Source: Candidatus Endomicrobiellum devescovinae (GTDB taxonomy: Bacteria > Elusimicrobiota > Endomicrobiia > Endomicrobiales > Endomicrobiaceae). Taken from it: 36,140 nucleotides of DNA. Positions 1 to 6,937 of the stretch are shown here, one piece after another; positions within the stretch are counted from its first letter, which is position 1; every line of letters begins with the position of its first letter. The DNA lies in contig JAIRYK010000024.1 of the NCBI GenBank assembly GCA_031267795.1, positions 1 through 36,140 of the forward strand, given 5' to 3'. Position numbers and translations under genes: made by a program. The notes below the pieces were generated by a model that had not been told where the DNA came from, did not search any database, and was given only the letters and a program-made list of their open reading frames with translations.

Positions 1-232
1 CCGTATGGATTTTGTACAAATGGCAAGTATAACATAAAGTTATGCCATTTCTCATATCCCATCTATACTTTATACTTCTAGCCCTGCTTTTTAGGAAATG
101 ATGAGCCTGCAGCGTCTCAGTTTTCCCGCACATAAGGCATTTCTTGTCACGCTCTCTGACCTTCTTAGCCCAGATAGCGTCTAGTTCTTTCTTTATTTTT
201 GGTATAGGTTTTAACTTAGTCTTTGTCTTCAT
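1..232 (-). CDS. HNH endonuclease (NinG-like), 3' end cut by window edge
   Basis: I read this frame directly from the minus strand; it starts with ATG at 232 and runs off the left edge, leaving 77 codons. The visible part has a basic N-terminus followed by CLMCGKTETLQAHHF and later WDMRNGITLCYTCH. This Cys-x2-Cys, His-His, Cys-x2-Cys-His layout is the zinc-bound HNH nuclease core found in phage NinG/Rap-like recombination nucleases. Such enzymes cut or resolve DNA in phage recombination modules, which fits the RecT and YqaJ genes just upstream in the same operon. Its ATG overlaps the TGA of the preceding 78-codon gene (ATGA), so the two are probably translationally coupled. The exact substrate cannot be told from the sequence. 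Confidence 0.75.
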   Translation of the reverse strand, partial: MKTKTKLKPIPKIKKELDAIWAKKVRERDKKCLMCGKTETLQAHHFLKSRARSIKYRWDMRNGITLCYTCHLYKIHT

Positions 233-465
233 AATTTTGAAAATTCTAACTTAAGCTTTTCTAATAATACGTTTAACTTCGAAACAATAGTATCTCTACA
301 TTCGTTCTCGTTCTTTCCCAATGCTATGCTATTATCTGACTTGTCCATCGAAACATAAATTGTCTTATAATCTGTATATGTTTGGTTATAGATATCAAGC
401 ATGTCTTTTAATTTATCTATTTTATCTTGAAGATATTTCCCTTTTTCTAAAGTTTCAGTTTTCAT
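229..465 (-). CDS. Small charged protein of unknown function
   Basis: A 78-residue protein, rich in Lys, Glu and Leu, with heptad-like spacing at both ends that suggests a short coiled coil. I do not recognise the family. The start codon directly abuts the recT stop codon, and GGAG lies six bases before it within the end of recT. It overlaps the next gene by ATGA. The tight packing shows that it is a real member of the recombination operon. A role as an accessory protein of the RecT/exonuclease pair is only a guess from position. Confidence 0.6.
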   Translation of the reverse strand: MKTETLEKGKYLQDKIDKLKDMLDIYNQTYTDYKTIYVSMDKSDNSIALGKNENECRDTIVSKLNVLLEKLKLEFSKL

Positions 466-1323
466 TTAAATCTCCGTTTTAATAATATTACCGTTAGTGT
501 CTTCTTGTAAAATAGTGTCGCCATAGTCATCTGTTATGGGAGGCGTTACTTCCACTGCGTTGTCTATAACTCTATTGTCCACATAATCTACAGAGCCATC
601 TTCTCTAATTACAGATTGGTCTTTCTCTATCGCTCTTTCCATCTCTACGCTCATTACTCCCCATTTGCTTATCAATTGCCTCAGCATTGTCTTATACCCC
701 ATACCGTCAAAGTCTTTCTCCCAAAAGGTATAGCCTTTATGAGCGGCGTATCCTTTAGAATATTTAAGAGCGTGCGATTCCATCTTCTTCCTGCTCCAAT
801 ACATCGCTTTCCTAAACCCGTTCACATATTCAAACATTGCGTAATATCCGATAGTCTTTGCCGATTCTCGCTTTTCTTCGTCTTCTATAAGATTTACTTC
901 TATCTCTTCGTTTAGAGGGTCGAACTTTACCAACTCTCCTTCCTTTACCGCTATTACGTTTATCTTCCTATATTGACCAGAACGTATCGCCAGCTGTATA
1001 TATCCCTTATACCCTATTTGAAATGTCGCCACCTTTCGCCCATTCTTGTTATCGTTAAACGGCACTAGGTAATACTGCCCTAACTGCGCTGACGGCGACA
1101 GCTTTAAGCTCTCTCCTATCAACCCTGCTGACAATATCGTTGCGTGGTCACACTCCGCTAACGCTGGATTGTTTGACACTGCCGACACTATCGCCGTTAT
1201 AAACCTTCCTCCCTCTTTCCCCGCTAACATCTGATTAATCTTCGCTTTTACCGCATTCCCTGTTATAAATGTGCTAAACGTCTGTCTTTGCAATTTCTCC
1301 GTTAACGAATTCTTTAACGCCAT
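466..1323 (-). CDS. recT: RecT-family single-strand annealing protein
   Basis: A 285-residue RecT-type recombinase. It binds single-stranded DNA produced by a partner exonuclease and anneals it to a complementary strand, in phage recombination. Family signatures are clear: LGQYYLVPFN (81-90), FQIGYKGYIQLAIRSGQY (101-118), YWSRKKMESHALKYSK (175-190) and DFDGMGYKTMLRQLISKWG (204-222). Length and layout match full-length RecT. The C-terminal tail after about 250 is acidic and less conserved, as usual. The exonuclease partner is the YqaJ-like gene 650 bp upstream, separated from it by three small genes. The start is an ATG at 1323. Confidence 0.95.
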   Translation of the reverse strand: MALKNSLTEKLQRQTFSTFITGNAVKAKINQMLAGKEGGRFITAIVSAVSNNPALAECDHATILSAGLIGESLKLSPSAQLGQYYLVPFNDNKNGRKVATFQIGYKGYIQLAIRSGQYRKINVIAVKEGELVKFDPLNEEIEVNLIEDEEKRESAKTIGYYAMFEYVNGFRKAMYWSRKKMESHALKYSKGYAAHKGYTFWEKDFDGMGYKTMLRQLISKWGVMSVEMERAIEKDQSVIREDGSVDYVDNRVIDNAVEVTPPITDDYGDTILQEDTNGNIIKTEI

Positions 1324-1340
1324 AATATCCCCCTTTATCC

Positions 1341-1550
1341 TTATTTAACTTCTTTCTCCATTCCCAATACCGTCGCCAGATGATTTTCCGCTCTGCTCAA
1401 TTCGTGCCACGCTTCGCTGTCTTCAAATTTCAGCTTTTCTAAAACCGTCCCTAGCCTTTCAAGACGGTGATGCGCTAGCTCTATCAAATCCCTCTTTTCT
1501 TTGGGACTTAGTTCCTTAACCTTTTTTACTAACGAATTCCTATTTCCCAC
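1341..1550 (-). CDS. Small helical protein, paralogue A
   Basis: A 69-residue protein starting with GTG at 1550, with AAGGGA about ten bases before it. I do not recognise the family. It is clearly related to the 66-residue protein at 1726-1926: both have the pattern K-x-L-I-x-L, R-L-x2-L, L-E-x-L-K and then W-H-E-L-x3-x-x-H-L at matching positions. The predicted structure is two amphipathic helices. The retained WHEL core suggests a binding surface kept after duplication. The two copies lie in the same operon between the exonuclease and recT, with one further small gene between them. Confidence 0.6.
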   Translation of the reverse strand: MGNRNSLVKKVKELSPKEKRDLIELAHHRLERLGTVLEKLKFEDSEAWHELSRAENHLATVLGMEKEVK

Positions 1551-1592
1551 TCTTTTATCCCTTTTTTAAATTCTAGATTAAACTCCGCTACA

Positions 1593-1745
1593 TTAAAACA
1601 TGTTCGCCACGGTAGTCTCCTCCTCTCGCTCCTCCTCTCCGCGCTCTTTCCTTAAATACTCTCTTCCCGATATAGCTCGCTCTAGCTCGCTACTGTATTC
1701 TCTCGTTAATACCCTGATGTCTAGTTTATTCTTGTTTTCGTCCAT
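1593..1745 (-). CDS. 50-residue charged protein of unknown function
   Basis: A short minus-strand frame starting with ATG at 1745 and stopping with TAA at 1595-1593. AGGAGA stands about seven bases before the start, one of the clearer ribosome binding sites in the operon. The product begins MDENKNKLDIRVLTREYSSE and its C-terminal half is almost wholly Arg and Glu (KERGEEEREEE), suggesting a single charged helix. Its first 20 bases overlap the end of the gene upstream. I recognise no family. The strong binding site and operon position are the reasons for calling it. Confidence 0.5.
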   Translation of the reverse strand: MDENKNKLDIRVLTREYSSELERAISGREYLRKERGEEEREEETTVANMF

Positions 1746-1926
1746 TCTTATTCTCCTTGCTATCACTGACTTTATTAAGATGTTCTACGGCTGCGGTCAA
1801 TTCATGCCACACCTGACCGTCTTTTATTTTCAATCTTTCGAGAAGAATTTCTAAAAGCGTAAGTCTACTGATACACAGGTCTATTAAATTCTTTTCTTCT
1901 TCTTCACACAGTTCTATCTTTTTCAT
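1726..1926 (-). CDS. Small helical protein, paralogue B
   Basis: A 66-residue protein, diverged copy of the gene at 1341-1550. The two share the LI-x-L, L-E-x-L-K and WHEL-x6-HL pattern at matching spacing. The start is ATG at 1926 with a purine-rich GGAAGG/AAAGG stretch just before it. The C-terminus is a short basic tail (SKENKNGRKQE). The function is unknown. The duplication inside one small operon is the notable point. Confidence 0.55.
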   Translation of the reverse strand: MKKIELCEEEEKNLIDLCISRLTLLEILLERLKIKDGQVWHELTAAVEHLNKVSDSKENKNGRKQE

Positions 1927-1979
1927 CCTTTCCCTTCCTTTGAACCTTTGCTCGCAAGCTTAGCTTGAAGTTAGGTTTC

Positions 1980-2645
1980 TTATATTGGCGGCAACACTAA
2001 ATTCGGTCTTACGTCTTTCTTCACGTTCCTTTCCCAAAACTCTATTTCTTTCTCTTTTAAGTATTTTAGGTCTTCTTCCACATCTTTGCGTTCCCAGTAG
2101 TAATGTTTAGTTATAAGTCTTACTTCTTTATTAAAAGAACTTTTTAGTTGTGCTTTTAAATAACAATACTGGTATTTGTCATTAACTAAAAAATAGTGAA
2201 GTATCTGTATATAGTAATTGTCTGGGACACGCTCATCCCACTTCTCATTTTGCCTACTAGCGAATATATTAGAAGTCTCGATTTCCAAGAAACCATCTGG
2301 GAGAGATAGTGACCCAGATGGTTCTTGTGCCGAGCGAAGCATGTTAAGCTCGGCATCAACAGTAACTAGCATCCAATTATATTGAGCATTACGCTGTATA
2401 GAGTAAGGCTGAGGAACAATAACATTGTATTTAGGGTAATCTAGTTTAAAAAGCTCAATTAAATGAGGCTCAGAGTCTCTCCCGTATTTCATAAATGGGG
2501 AGTCTTTGTCTTCCTTAACTTTCCTGCCTGTCTTATACTCCCACAGCTCCACGTTAGTCATATAGGGGTTTAGTCCTAGTATGGCTGCCGCCTCTGATCC
2601 CCCTATCCCTTTTTGCCTTTCTTTTAACCAAGTAGATCTATCCAT
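1980..2645 (-). CDS. YqaJ-type (lambda exonuclease family) viral recombinase exonuclease
   Basis: A 221-residue PD-(D/E)XK-family exonuclease that resects double-stranded DNA ends to give the single strand used by RecT. Visible signatures: IGGSEAAAILGLNPY (14-28), GRDSEPHLIE (55-64), VDAEL (96-100), FLEIETSNIFA (119-129) and the late YYIQILHYF motif (144-152) with the conserved Gln. The family normally has E-x-K in the core (LEIKT); here the same place reads E121-I-E123-T, so the usual catalytic Lys appears replaced by Glu. The other core positions are kept. The start ATG overlaps the stop of the gene before it (TAATG). Family assignment is firm; activity is uncertain because of the missing Lys. 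Confidence 0.88.
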   Translation of the reverse strand: MDRSTWLKERQKGIGGSEAAAILGLNPYMTNVELWEYKTGRKVKEDKDSPFMKYGRDSEPHLIELFKLDYPKYNVIVPQPYSIQRNAQYNWMLVTVDAELNMLRSAQEPSGSLSLPDGFLEIETSNIFASRQNEKWDERVPDNYYIQILHYFLVNDKYQYCYLKAQLKSSFNKEVRLITKHYYWERKDVEEDLKYLKEKEIEFWERNVKKDVRPNLVLPPI

Positions 2646-2944
2646 TAGACTTTTAATGTTCCTTTTAGAATTTCTAATTTCCTTTCTTTAAGTTTTTCTT
2701 TTCTGATTTTACTTCTAAAGGGAATATCAAATGAGACAAGACGCTTTTGTTCCGCTTGTTTCTCTAGTTCCTCTTCTTCCTCAATCACGTCCCCAATCTC
2801 GTTCCCAATCTTGTCCCCGTCAAAAGCATCCCCATCTATTTCCGCCCACTCTTTTGGACAATAATAGCTGCACTCGCCACAGTCCTTCATTTTATTAAAA
2901 ACCCCGCATGCTCCCGGTCCGTGAAAACTTATGCATTCGTTCAT
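2645..2944 (-). CDS. Cys-rich N-terminal small protein, unknown
   Basis: A 99-residue protein. The N-terminal 30 residues hold five Cys (CISFHGPGACG, CGECSYYC), spaced as in a small metal-binding knuckle. Then follow a very acidic stretch (about 35-65, including EEEEELEKQAE) and a basic C-terminal tail. I recognise no family. It sits directly upstream of the exonuclease and overlaps it by one base, so the two are probably coupled. A zinc-binding, DNA-associated accessory role is possible but not shown. Confidence 0.55.
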   Translation of the reverse strand: MNECISFHGPGACGVFNKMKDCGECSYYCPKEWAEIDGDAFDGDKIGNEIGDVIEEEEELEKQAEQKRLVSFDIPFRSKIRKEKLKERKLEILKGTLKV

Positions 2945-3084
2945 TTTTTATCCTCTACGACTTTATAATCTTTTTTTATTTTTTCAAGAAATTTCTTAAA
3001 TGCTTCTCTCACCGCCTCGTTTTCCACTTTTTCAAATCCTAAAAGCTGCTGCGTTATTTCTTTAGCCATCTTAGATTCTTCCAT
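2941..3084 (-). CDS. 47-residue helical protein, unknown
   Basis: A short frame starting with ATG at 3084, stop TGA overlapping the next start (ATGA). AAGGAG lies about seven bases before the ATG. The product starts MEESKMAKEITQQLLGFEKV and is rich in Glu and Lys, likely one or two amphipathic helices. No family is recognised. The strong ribosome binding site and the coupled stop/start make a real gene likely. Confidence 0.55.
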   Translation of the reverse strand: MEESKMAKEITQQLLGFEKVENEAVREAFKKFLEKIKKDYKVVEDKK

Positions 3085-3094
3085 ATTTTTCTCC

Positions 3095-3478
3095 TTAGAA
3101 ATATTTCTCTTGTATTTCAGAAATATCTTTTTTTATTGCCTCTACTTTTTGTAAACATGCTAAATTTTTGTTCTTATATTTTTCCACTTCTGCTATAAGT
3201 TCTATCCTTTCATTCTTTAGATCTCTAATATCTATAAGCATAATATTCTTCTTCCTAGTTTCTAGTACAAGTCTCTCCTCCTCGACTTTCCTAGTTCTCT
3301 CCTCAGAATATGTTTCTCCTAGCAAAAAACACACTACTCCTGATGCTGTTATTGCGCCTGCTACTGCTAAAAATAAACAATCTTGAGCGTTACTTTCTCT
3401 AACTGTCAGCCCACAACTCAGACACATACTAACGCATAGCCCTACCATTACTAGTTTCTTTACAATTTCTTTTCTCAT
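3095..3478 (-). CDS. Membrane-anchored coiled-coil protein, unknown
   Basis: A 127-residue protein with a basic start, a first hydrophobic stretch (about 9-24, MVGLCVSMCLSCGL) that looks like a signal sequence, a second one (about 35-53, LFLAVAGAITASGVVCFLLG), then a charged heptad-rich region to the end. The layout is a membrane anchor with a soluble coiled coil. Small phage membrane proteins of this shape include lysis accessory (spanin-type) and superinfection proteins, but nothing here separates these options. AAGGAG precedes the ATG by seven to eight bases. Confidence 0.55.
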   Translation of the reverse strand: MRKEIVKKLVMVGLCVSMCLSCGLTVRESNAQDCLFLAVAGAITASGVVCFLLGETYSEERTRKVEEERLVLETRKKNIMLIDIRDLKNERIELIAEVEKYKNKNLACLQKVEAIKKDISEIQEKYF

Positions 3479-3539
3479 TTTAATTCTCCTTTTAAATTAT
3501 AACCTCTTGATTTTTTATAGCTTTGAGAATCTAATTGTT

Positions 3540-3788
3540 TCACCATCGTTCCTCCGCTAAGTTTACTTTCCTTTCTTTAAAATGCGTAGTTGCTGGCATT
3601 TTTCTATGAAAGTATCTTCTAAAAGATATATCTCTGTATGCATTTTTTATTAAAATAGGGACGCTTTCTGCCCTATTTGATAGATAAATATAAAATACAA
3701 ACGAGTTATCTGGATTAATTACATAAGCCATAATTTGATTTGGGAAAAGCTCTAGTTTCTTTGAATTAAAAAGTTCTAAATAAAACAT
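3540..3788 (-). CDS. 82-residue protein, unknown
   Basis: The start at 3788 is preceded by AGGAGGGGG, a very strong ribosome binding site. The product begins MFYLELFNSKKLELFP, with alternating hydrophobic residues consistent with beta strands in the first half, and a basic, aromatic second half (RRYFHRK). I recognise no domain and see no membrane helix or signal. It lies in the leftward operon of the element between two membrane-protein genes. Confidence 0.5.
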   Translation of the reverse strand: MFYLELFNSKKLELFPNQIMAYVINPDNSFVFYIYLSNRAESVPILIKNAYRDISFRRYFHRKMPATTHFKERKVNLAEERW

Positions 3789-3799
3789 TTATCCCCCTC

Positions 3800-3964
3800 C
3801 TATACTTTAATAAAATGTCCTAGTATAATCCCTAACAAAAACACCAATATGCAAAGCACTCCCCAATGCTTCCTTTTTCCATTCCAGCCTTTATTAATAA
3901 AGTCTCTTTGACTTAAAAAACACAAGTTTACTTTTTGCTTTTCGTCTAATGACCTAGTCCTCAT
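3800..3964 (-). CDS. 54-residue single-span membrane protein
   Basis: I read this frame directly: ATG at 3964, TAG at 3802-3800. AAAGGAGG stands seven bases before the start, and the ATG overlaps the TGA of the gene upstream. The product has a charged, basic N-terminal 35 residues and one membrane helix near the C-terminus (WGVLCILVFLLGIILGHF). The positive-inside rule predicts the N-terminus in the cytoplasm. Function unknown; small tail-anchored membrane proteins are common in phage early regions. Confidence 0.55.
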   Translation of the reverse strand: MRTRSLDEKQKVNLCFLSQRDFINKGWNGKRKHWGVLCILVFLLGIILGHFIKV

Positions 3965-4815
3965 GCTATCCTCCTTTGAAACATAGAAAATTTTTGGGTC
4001 TTGGAATCAGATTTATTTTCAACTTCAACGAATAAATTATGGAAGAACTCTTTACATCTGTTAAAAAGAGAAGAAGAAATATTCCATATAATTTCAATAG
4101 GACGATCTAGGAAATAGTCAGCGGCTTCTTTTGAAATTTTGGGCGACATCCTGACCTTAACATAAATACAGCCAACGGCAGTCAATACAAGTTTTAAATA
4201 AGGTATTGAGCCAGTGGCAATTTTCTCAGCGGCGAATTTAACTAGCGTAAGGAAAAATTCAGATGAAACAATATTATTAATTTCTACTTGGCTAGCAAGA
4301 TAGGTATTTAACTTTTCTGTATCTTCGTAAACTTGAGGAATATTCTTAAAATTATAAGTAGAGGTTTTCGGAGGGTTAATAGATTCTTTTTCAAGGTTGT
4401 TAATTCTTGTTATTAAAGAATTCAGAAGGAGTAAAATTCTTTTTATCTGTGATTCTTCCTCTGTATTTTCTTCCTTATTTTTATCATTAAAAACCTTATT
4501 TCCAGTCCACTTATTTTTTACGTGTTCTTCTTTATATATTTTATATTGATGTTTTCGCTGCTTGGCTTTTTTCTCTTCGAAAGACTCAACGTGTTCCTCT
4601 TCCCACTCTTTTTTAACCCACGGAGTATTCTTTCTAAAAGTGGGATTATTTGGACAAAAAATAGCAATAGGAGCAGTTAGGACAGTAAAAACTCCTCCGA
4701 AAAAGTCGCTAAACCACGAACTCTGTGCGTTCTGTACATTTAATGTTGTTAAAATAATAAACATGTTTAACACAATCCTCAAACTCTTTTTTAACCTTAC
4801 TCTTTTTAGATTCAT
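3961..4815 (-). CDS. Secreted or membrane-bound protein of unknown function
   Basis: The frame opens at 4875, but the ATG at 4815 has GAGGTGAT just before it and begins a typical signal sequence (KKSLRIVLNMFIILTTLNVQNAQ), so I place the start there, giving 284 residues. After the signal comes a hydrophobic patch (FFGGVFTVLTAPIAIF), then a strongly charged Lys/Glu region, a Leu-rich helix (RILLLLNSLITRINNLE), and a second hydrophobic segment (LKLVLTAVGCIYVKV) about 75 residues from the end. No family is recognised. The protein is probably exported or inserted in the inner membrane. Confidence 0.55.
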   Translation of the reverse strand: MNLKRVRLKKSLRIVLNMFIILTTLNVQNAQSSWFSDFFGGVFTVLTAPIAIFCPNNPTFRKNTPWVKKEWEEEHVESFEEKKAKQRKHQYKIYKEEHVKNKWTGNKVFNDKNKEENTEEESQIKRILLLLNSLITRINNLEKESINPPKTSTYNFKNIPQVYEDTEKLNTYLASQVEINNIVSSEFFLTLVKFAAEKIATGSIPYLKLVLTAVGCIYVKVRMSPKISKEAADYFLDRPIEIIWNISSSLFNRCKEFFHNLFVEVENKSDSKTQKFSMFQRRIA

Positions 4816-4871
4816 AATCACCTCGTCTTTCGTTTTGCGAAGTTTTTTTAATCTAAGATTGCTTCCTTCCT

Positions 4872-5192
4872 TCAAAATTTCCTGTTAAATATATCCTTAT
4901 TTGTCATAGTCCTGCTTCTGTTCTTAAATTTTTCCACTTCTTCTATTGGTATCCGCCAGATTTTCGTTCCATATAAACGTTGTGCGTCTATTTTCTTTTG
5001 AATTATCCAATCGTGAACTGCTACACGTGAAACATTAAATATTTCTGCAAACTCTTTTGTTTTTAAGTATTTCTTTTTCTCTTTTTTTTCTTCTATAACA
5101 TTACCCTTTTTCATATTCAATACCGCTTTTTCTACCGCAGAATTTATTATCTGTTCTATCTCTTCCCTAGTTAATTCAATTCTTTCGTTCAT
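4872..5192 (-). CDS. HTH (excisionase/MerR-like) DNA-binding protein
   Basis: A longer frame opens at 5225, but the ATG at 5192 has AGAGGG before it and gives a sensible 106-residue protein. The first 45 residues are charged and helical. Then KYLKTKEFAEIFNVSRVAVH and DWIIQKKIDAQRLYGTKIWRIP form the winged HTH of the HTH_17/excisionase family: helix-turn-helix followed by a wing ending in the typical W-x-I-P. Such proteins act as excisionases or regulators in integrative elements. It is the first gene of the leftward operon, next to the regulatory region, which fits either role. Confidence 0.72.
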   Translation of the reverse strand: MNERIELTREEIEQIINSAVEKAVLNMKKGNVIEEKKEKKKYLKTKEFAEIFNVSRVAVHDWIIQKKIDAQRLYGTKIWRIPIEEVEKFKNRSRTMTNKDIFNRKF

Positions 5193-5204
5193 TTTTTTCC
5201 CTCT

Positions 5205-5255
5205 ATAAAAAAAAGAAGACATCAACCTTTACGATTAATGCCTTCTTTTTTTGTG
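5205..5255. terminator. AT-rich hairpin with runs on both flanks
   Basis: A run of A followed by GAAGACAT and, after a loop of about 15 bases, ATGCCTTC followed by a run of T. The arms pair with one mismatch. It could end transcription from either side. It sits in the leader of the leftward operon, so on the minus strand it may work as an attenuator ahead of the HTH gene. Confidence 0.4.
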
Positions 5256-5264
5256 GGCATGAGG

Positions 5265-5336
5265 AAAGAATCTGTTGAGGAAACCACCCCATACCCATTT
5301 AGTATTTTTTGATTTAAAATCCTCAACAGATTCTTT
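5265..5336. repeat. 17-bp perfect inverted repeat in the divergent control region
   Basis: AAAGAATCTGTTGAGGA at 5265-5281 is repeated as its exact complement at 5320-5336, with a 38-bp spacer. The arms are long enough for a stable RNA hairpin or a spaced pair of operators. It lies between the two divergent operons of the element. I see no gene in 5193-5639. Confidence 0.6.
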
Positions 5337-5392
5337 TTCATAAATTTTTCTTTTGCGTCTCTTTTTTTTGATAAAATTTTAAATTAGAAAAA

Positions 5393-5440
5393 CGGACAAC
5401 TTTAAAATGCCCCTACCACGAGGTCTTTTTCCATTGTCCG
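5393..5440. repeat. 7-bp inverted repeat CGGACAA/TTGTCCG
   Basis: CGGACAA at 5393-5399 and TTGTCCG at 5434-5440, inside the same control region. Short alone, but one of three such structures in about 270 bp. Confidence 0.4.
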
Positions 5441-5458
5441 CTTTTCATGCGCAAAAAA

Positions 5459-5530
5459 CAGGTAGTCCAGCGAGACACCTGCTTCTGCTTTATTTTGTCT
5501 ATTATTAGTTTTTGTTTTATTGCGCTGGAC
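5459..5530. repeat. Overlapping inverted repeats GTCCAGCG/CGCTGGAC and CAGGT/ACCTG
   Basis: GTCCAGCG at 5465-5472 is matched by CGCTGGAC at 5523-5530. CAGGT at 5459-5463 is matched by ACCTG at 5477-5481, so the two structures share bases and exclude each other. That is the layout of an RNA switch, or of overlapping operator sites. Which one applies cannot be told here. Confidence 0.45.
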
Positions 5531-5588
5531 ATTTTTTGAACCCTTTTGTGTTCTGCTTTTTTAGTCACTATTGGAATTATAGGTTAAT

Positions 5589-5619
5589 TTGTCAAGTTTT
5601 ATTTTTACAGTCGTAAAAT
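5589..5619 (+). promoter_or_regulatory. Possible promoter of the rightward operon
   Basis: TTGTCA at 5589-5594 and TAAAAT at 5614-5619 with a 19-bp spacer. Both boxes are close to the consensus but the spacing is long. It lies 20 bp ahead of the HTH gene. Confidence 0.3.
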
Positions 5620-5639
5620 AAAAAAATAAGGGGTATTAA

Positions 5640-5963
5640 ATGAATGCAAAAGAAAAACTATTAATTGGTAAATATGGTAAGTTAAGAGGGTCTCAAGCCA
5701 AGCTTGCAAGAGAACTAAATGTTAAGCAAGGAGTAGTTGCAAAATGGTTTTCAGGTGACCGAGCTGTAGGATTGGATTACATATTAAAACTTAAAAATAT
5801 ATTTGAAGTAAAAAATAAAGCAATTAATAACTACGTAGGTAAAAATACGGGAACATTAAAGCAAATGGTTTATAATTCGTCCGATATAACTCTTATGCAA
5901 GAAAAAATCAAAGTATTAGAATTAGAAATAGAACTTCTAAAAAATGAGAAAAAGCATAAATAA
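5640..5963 (+). CDS. HTH regulator with C-terminal coiled coil
   Basis: A 107-residue protein. Residues 16-50 (LRGSQAKLARELNVKQGVVA through KWFSGDRAVGLDYILKL) form an XRE/Cro-like helix-turn-helix, with the recognition helix around QGVVAKWFSGDR. The last 30 residues (MQEKIKVLELEIELLKNEK) form a leucine-rich coiled coil likely to make dimers. AAGGGG lies six bases before the ATG. It heads the rightward operon and faces the inverted-repeat region, so it is the best candidate for the element's repressor. Confidence 0.72.
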   Translation: MNAKEKLLIGKYGKLRGSQAKLARELNVKQGVVAKWFSGDRAVGLDYILKLKNIFEVKNKAINNYVGKNTGTLKQMVYNSSDITLMQEKIKVLELEIELLKNEKKHK

Positions 5964-5984
5964 AAAATTTAAAAGGGGATTTGT

Positions 5985-6479
5985 ATGAAAAAACTGGTTA
6001 TTCTTTATATTGTTAGTTTTCTATCATTTCAAGGGTGTGCTACAATTTATCAACCTGAAGGGATAACCGGGGGATTTTCAGAAACTCAACTGGATGAAAA
6101 TAAGTTTAGGGTTAAATTTTCAGGGAATGGTTATACATCAAATGAAAGAGCCAGAAACTTTTGTTGGTTAAGGTGTGCAGAATTGACACAAGAAAATGGG
6201 TATAATTATTTTTCCATTCTTAATGAAAATTCAGATATTAAGAAGTCTTCATATAGGACTCCAGTTAATGCGTATACAAATTATTATGGCAATCATTCGT
6301 ATACTACGGTTTACGGAGGACATACTTATAGAACCTACAAGCCAAGATGGGAATGCCTTATTGAGTTATACCATAACCAAGATATAAATAATCTTTTTAA
6401 TGCAGAGTTTGTAATAATGAGTTTATCCCAAAAATATGGATTAGAAAATTTTTTCCGAAAAAAGAATTTGAAACGATAA
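5985..6479 (+). CDS. Lipoprotein, CC0125/CC1285-like
   Basis: A 164-residue protein with a signal peptide ending in the lipobox-like SFQGC (Cys18), so it should be lipid-anchored. The mature part contains ERARNFCWLRCAELTQENGY followed by NYFSI, which resembles the conserved core of the CC0125/CC1285 family of small lipoproteins (R-A-x-x-x-x-L-x-R-A-A-E-L-T-x-x-x-G-F-x-x-F). A Tyr-rich stretch (about 103-125) follows. The role of this family is not known. The next gene encodes a second lipoprotein, suggesting that the two act together or were gained as cargo. Confidence 0.6.
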   Translation: MKKLVILYIVSFLSFQGCATIYQPEGITGGFSETQLDENKFRVKFSGNGYTSNERARNFCWLRCAELTQENGYNYFSILNENSDIKKSSYRTPVNAYTNYYGNHSYTTVYGGHTYRTYKPRWECLIELYHNQDINNLFNAEFVIMSLSQKYGLENFFRKKNLKR

Positions 6480-6535
6480 ACTTGAAGTTGGATTTGATTT
6501 TGGAAAGATTAAAAAACGAAAAAAGGAGAAAGAAA

Positions 6536-6892
6536 ATGAAAAAAATGATTTTACTTTTGCTACTATCTTGCTTTTGCTTTGCAGGCTGTATCTCTACGTA
6601 TAAATATACAAGTAAACTGTTTCCGCCAAGAGATGAAAATGAAATAGAGGTGTATTCCATTACGCTTCCCGCAAGACCATATATTGAAATAGCTGAAATC
6701 GTAGGGAGTTCCAAAGACGTACTTAAACTAAAAAGAGAGGCGTTTAAATTGGGCGCAGATGCTATTATTATAGTAGGTTCTGAGGGAACAAAAACATCTG
6801 TTGGTGTCTGTAGTTCAAGCTTTTTAACTAAAGTGACAAAAGCAGGTGGGCGCAAGGCAATAGCAATAAAATATACGAATCAAGAGGAGTAA
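6536..6892 (+). CDS. Small lipoprotein, unknown
   Basis: A frame opens at 6482, but the ATG at 6536 is preceded by AAAGGAGA and starts a clean lipoprotein signal, MKKMILLLLLSCFCFAGC, with the lipid-bound Cys at 18. The mature protein of about 100 residues has REAFKLGADAIIIVGS, a pattern seen in several small lipoprotein families where a helix leads into a beta strand. I cannot name the family. It probably shares its transcript with the lipoprotein gene upstream. Confidence 0.6.
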   Translation: MKKMILLLLLSCFCFAGCISTYKYTSKLFPPRDENEIEVYSITLPARPYIEIAEIVGSSKDVLKLKREAFKLGADAIIIVGSEGTKTSVGVCSSSFLTKVTKAGGRKAIAIKYTNQEE

Positions 6893-6916
6893 GCAAAATA
6901 AAAAGGGAGGAGTAAT

Positions 6917-6937
6917 ATGCAGGGTTCAAGGGGTTAA
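6917..6937 (+). other. Strong ribosome binding site followed by a six-codon frame
   Basis: GGGAGGAG precedes ATG at 6917, but the frame MQGSRG stops at 6937. This is either a leader peptide for the toxin-antitoxin pair or the stub of a gene broken when that pair arrived. Confidence 0.3.

Noticed and set aside
616-915. Plus-strand open frame opposite recT
   Set aside because: It lies wholly antisense to the well-supported recT gene and has no ribosome binding site or family signs.
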